Assembly: GCF_026723765.1 (NCBI RefSeq)
Contig: NZ_CP113524.1
Location: 3,767,001 to 3,831,000, forward strand
Origin: Lacrimispora xylanolytica
Lineage (GTDB): Bacteria > Bacillota > Clostridia > Lachnospirales > Lachnospiraceae
Reading direction: 5' to 3'
DNA length: 64,000 bases
Shown here: one piece after another, positions 61,901-64,000 of the stretch
Layout of the letters: every line of letters begins with the position of its first letter
How positions within the stretch are numbered: position 1 is the stretch's first letter
Notes under the pieces: generated by a model
The model's database searches: none
What the model was told of the DNA's origin: nothing
What the model saw: the letters and a program-made list of their open reading frames with translations, nothing else
Translations under genes and position numbers: made by a program

Positions 61901-64000
61901 TCCTTTAATACAAGGTTCAGCTGGAAGCTTCCGCCTGCCTTTATTCCCTTTTCCGTATCCTGTTGGCTTCCGTTTACCATTGCTTTTAATATACAGGCTT
62001 CCTCTGCGATACCTTCTATCACTATCTCCTTTTGATAGGAGGTGTCATAGGATTTCTTGGTAATTACCACTGGAATCGCCTCGTCCTCATAAGCATACTG
62101 GCCCTTCCTGGGTCCGGTGGCAACTGCCCATACCTCCTGTGAGGCATTGCTGCTGTTGGTATTGGAAAATGCTTTGACGTAATAATAGTAGGGCATTTGC
62201 TGTGTTATGGTGCTGTCTGTATATTCAGGAACCTGGGTAGTTCCTATGAGCCTTGCTCCTGCTTTTGTCTCATCATAAGAATAACGGTATATCTCGTATC
62301 TGTCTGCTGTTTCCACAGCCTCCCATGACAGCTTAATATTATCTATATCTGCTGTGGCAGTAACTGCCGGGGCCGGAAGCGCAGCTGTTATTGTTACAGG
62401 CTTTTCTATGGTTACCCACTGGTTCCGATCCTCGATGGACGAAGCATTGCCCAGCGTTCCGCATATTCTAAAGTACCATGAGCCGCTGCCTGTGATTGGA
62501 TAATCATAGGTGTTAACTGTCAAATCATCAGCCACATCTTCCCAGCTTACGCCATCTTGGGATACCTGGAGAACATACTTTTCATCTCCTGTACACACCT
62601 CTCCCGTCCAGGTAACACGGATAAATTCTCTGGAGGCATCAGCCTCAGCCATGACCTTTAGTGCAACAGGAGCGGTTCCCTCCGGCTCATAGCAGTCATT
62701 TTGGTCGTACAGAATGTTGTCATCCTCATCATAGAGCATCATGTTGGTAATCACGGCGGTTCCACTCGCTAAGGCAAAACCATAATAGCACTCTGTATCA
62801 GCCTTATCCTCCTTAAACAGGAAATTTTTTCCGTCGTCATATTTAAATGTATAGCTGCTTTCTCCCGCAGACTTTGTCTTATAAGTAACAAGAAGTCCTC
62901 CATCTGTTTTCCGAGCTGTGAAAGTAACCTTTTCCCCATCTTGTATTGTCTGGTTGGGTCCCCCTGCTCCTACCAGCTCTGAGGTTGTTTTGGATAGAAT
63001 TCCTCTAAGCCCTGTCTTTCCCCTGATGCCCACGGTTGTGAGATACTCTTCATCAAAGGCTCCGAAGAAAACACCGCTGGAGGTGCTAGTGGTCCCTGCC
63101 TTTAAAACAATATCCGCAGATAATACCTGCCAGTCCTTTGTCTTTGGAAATACATAATAGCTGACCGTATGAAGGCCTGCGCTTGTCATAGCACCGCCTG
63201 CCTGAGTCAATACAAGTCTCTGCCCCTCTGGTGAAACGGTCAGATTATCTCCCATTCCAAAGTCAGCGACTGCCGGCATTACGGGCTGTTCCTTATATTG
63301 AACCTCTTTGGGTGGATATACAAGTGTAACAGATTTGATATAAGCAGATCCATCTGACGTGATATCAATGTAACCCTTTTCGCCCTCATACTTGTACACA
63401 AAGGGGCTCTGATCCCTGGCAGACACTCCTTTCACAGAATACAGTGCGTATTGAGGCCCGTATGCCTCCACCGACATGGTACAGTCTCCTGTTACAGGGA
63501 TTCGAATGACAGCTCCAGTAACAAACTGGCTGGAATTGGCTGACTTTACATCTCCGTTTGGCATTACCTTTCCGCTTGTGGCATCAATGATAGCTCCCTT
63601 AAAATATCCCGTTTCATTCTGAATAGCTTTTTGATAGTAATCATTGCTTCCATCGGCGTAAAAGCTCCAGTCTGTCACCGGCTTTAAGTCCACCCTCTGA
63701 GTGATATCCTTATCTTTTATGGTAATGCTCTCTCCATCTGATATTTCATACGCCAGACGATCGGCCTCTCCTCCAAAGGAAAAGATATAGTTTCCTTCTG
63801 TAAGCTCAATTTTTTCACTGGTTTTAAAAGAATACACCTGATTCGTCTCTGTATTTGTATAGGTATACTCCATACCATCCAAATCGATTTTCTCCGAAAA
63901 GCTTATTGATACCGAATGCTTCTCAGAGCTTGTTACTGAGAAATCGCAGTCCTCACTATCTGTACCGCCAGATACCCGAATCTGGTCTATGCCGGAAATC
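58975..64000 (-). CDS. Secreted pectin methylesterase-pectate lyase fusion (5' end outside window)
   Basis: The frame is open to the window edge, giving about 1675 residues without the N-terminus. From N to C: beta-rich carbohydrate-binding-like modules (64000 to about 62750), two fibronectin-III-like regions (about 62700-62100), a CE8 pectin methylesterase (about 61830-60900; GYQDTLCANVGKQYYYKC, NVDFIYG, LGRPWG), a PL1 pectate lyase (about 60700-59500; WVDHCTFYKAYDGVIDVK, MPRLRYGAAHVYNC), an acidic Asp/Glu linker, and four or five Trp/Tyr-rich choline-binding-like repeats (about 59260-58985; WYYFNQSGYMAVGW, GKWYYLN). The esterase removes methyl groups and the lyase cuts the chain, so one chain carries two successive steps. 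The repeats hold it to the cell surface. TTG at 63882 is not the true start, as coding continues upstream. Confidence 0.92.
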   Translation of the reverse strand, partial: ISGIDQIRVSGGTDSEDCDFSVTSSEKHSVSISFSEKIDLDGMEYTYTNTETNQVYSFKTSEKIELTEGNYIFSFGGEADRLAYEISDGESITIKDKDITQRVDLKPVTDWSFYADGSNDYYQKAIQNETGYFKGAIIDATSGKVMPNGDVKSANSSQFVTGAVIRIPVTGDCTMSVEAYGPQYALYSVKGVSARDQSPFVYKYEGEKGYIDITSDGSAYIKSVTLVYPPKEVQYKEQPVMPAVADFGMGDNLTVSPEGQRLVLTQAGGAMTSAGLHTVSYYVFPKTKDWQVLSADIVLKAGTTSTSSGVFFGAFDEEYLTTVGIRGKTGLRGILSKTTSELVGAGGPNQTIQDGEKVTFTARKTDGGLLVTYKTKSAGESSYTFKYDDGKNFLFKEDKADTECYYGFALASGTAVITNMMLYDEDDNILYDQNDCYEPEGTAPVALKVMAEADASREFIRVTWTGEVCTGDEKYVLQVSQDGVSWEDVADDLTVNTYDYPITGSGSWYFRICGTLGNASSIEDRNQWVTIEKPVTITAALPAPAVTATADIDNIKLSWEAVETADRYEIYRYSYDETKAGARLIGTTQVPEYTDSTITQQMPYYYYVKAFSNTNSSNASQEVWAVATGPRKGQYAYEDEAIPVVITKKSYDTSYQKEIVIEGIAEEACILKAMVNGSQQDTEKGIKAGGSFQLNLVLKEGRNDVNLLFTDAEGAVTRKTFNYVYLTNYDMVVDGSYAGNDGDLVNGIPVYKTVTAAVGAVPSDSKVRKVILIKEGSYREHLVINKPYLSLIGEDRDQVNIHFYDRLESPEGGDMKTRCAVYVTSEAKGFSAENLTIENDYEYLGTGSNESADALRNDAEGAVYVNLSLKGYQDTLCANVGKQYYYKCMITGNVDFIYGNDPRALFKDCDLIFRYNGVKNSGYLSAPKTSETAAYGLTFYDCRILSEEGCSGSKYRLGRPWGADGYLTFINTYMGGVINGEESYDDMSGNSYRKARFFEFGSYGPSYAINENRRQISPAKAEAMLGSSLLGWEPEKESSSRSADYKGSVITNEAPKYVIFGYSQDTYNIKDGDDTGLGAFNLEGYAQAGNVTGGGLLKETSENYYTVSDGESFLKALKYASDSGKKSVIEITEDIKLGSKEIENYAEYSSLIKPYSAQALTHPVLKETGVSVLMLKNMSNLTIFSRNGSALLHANVDISNSSNIIIRNLVFDELWEWDEETEGNYDRNDWDYMTIENESTNIWVDHCTFYKAYDGVIDVKNPSTTKTSNITISWCSFLPASRGDFFDDMMEEIASNPQKYPYYTHLINDLRMTREQVYYYAYGQKKTHLLGQSDDAVNAANIRLTLANNYYKDSMDRMPRLRYGAAHVYNCVLDAADLYQVKNSIANSEAAAKIVSNGASSTCKGELLLENCYIDGIVNALNSGNGESPSGYINAINSVYYMDGIKTELKPKSNSTTDSSILVLDAGKFKSKLPYKAPVLYPAERLKELVIPKGGAGAIEMTVLQWEKGIYFDTVNTIPDDDDDVNTDPKEEDSDSDEDTSVYELKTDKKEAANRRRNAVEVKEADTGTWLKNSENAWCLIKKDGTIAVQEWCLADGIWYYFNQSGYMAVGWLQAADGKWYYLNPTYGGMATGWVMADGKWYYLDTVNGDCLMNKTTPDGYQVDENGAWMEGSN

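Overview
The window reads as chromosome of a low-GC, spore-former-type Firmicute. The mix of CUT1 sugar ABC transporters, YesM/YesN-type two-component systems, GH105/GH4/GH94 enzymes, a class III fructose-bisphosphatase and a DUF1700 protein points to Lachnospiraceae (Lacrimispora / old Clostridium cluster XIVa). This placement is an inference from gene content. No rRNA, tRNA, CRISPR array, insertion sequence or complete prophage is visible. The first and last genes run off the window edges.

Region by region. (1) 1-2.3 kb is an accessory edge. It holds the 5' part of a gene with about a dozen ten-residue Trp repeats, a 71-residue membrane microprotein with a DGPTS motif, and a phage tail-fibre-like gene behind a perfect consensus promoter and a LexA-type SOS box. 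(2) 2.4-26.3 kb is a pectin / rhamnogalacturonan-I and mannoside block. It has two GH105 unsaturated rhamnogalacturonyl hydrolases, a GH4 LplD-type alpha-galacturonidase, two GH38 alpha-mannosidases, two CUT1 ABC transporters without ATPases, a HAD hydrolase, one YesMN-type two-component system and two AraC regulators. (3) 26.5-30.2 kb is an OmpR-type two-component system with a neighbouring operon of NTF2/SnoaL-like proteins (one a duplicated lipoprotein) and a previously unlisted 31-residue Cys-rich ORF. Both promoters carry the same sequence block at the same distance from the -10 element. (4) 30.3-34.9 kb is a compact housekeeping operon (two YfcE phosphodiesterases, RlmL-like methyltransferase, RdgB) that also holds a papain-like lipoprotein, with a rhodanese gene upstream. 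(5) 35-38.9 kb has a low-complexity SRDS-repeat protein, a 1.2 kb AT-rich gap with a candidate small RNA, two NlpC/P60 cell-wall hydrolases with WalR-like boxes, and a DUF1700 protein. (6) 38.9-45.9 kb has fbp, a metallo-beta-lactamase-fold hydrolase, a Cys-rich small protein, an iron alcohol dehydrogenase, an M23 peptidase, and a DUF2834-tetR pair under a 44-bp perfect palindrome. (7) 46-58.8 kb is a second sugar locus: a GH94 phosphorylase, a second phosphorylase-like enzyme (GH161/GH94 superfamily), a CUT1 transporter, a YesMN pair and a cupin, probably for beta-gluco-oligosaccharides. (8) 59-64 kb is the 3' part of a secreted pectin methylesterase-pectate lyase fusion with C-terminal wall-binding repeats.

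How the parts work together (inference): the extracellular esterase/lyase opens pectin. Unsaturated oligosaccharides enter through LplABC-like transporters, and GH105, GH4 and GH38 enzymes finish degradation in the cytoplasm. In the second locus imported beta-glucans are split by phosphorolysis, which saves ATP. Each sugar locus carries its own sensor kinase / AraC response regulator, and candidate direct-repeat operators lie upstream of the two solute-binding-protein genes next to these regulators.
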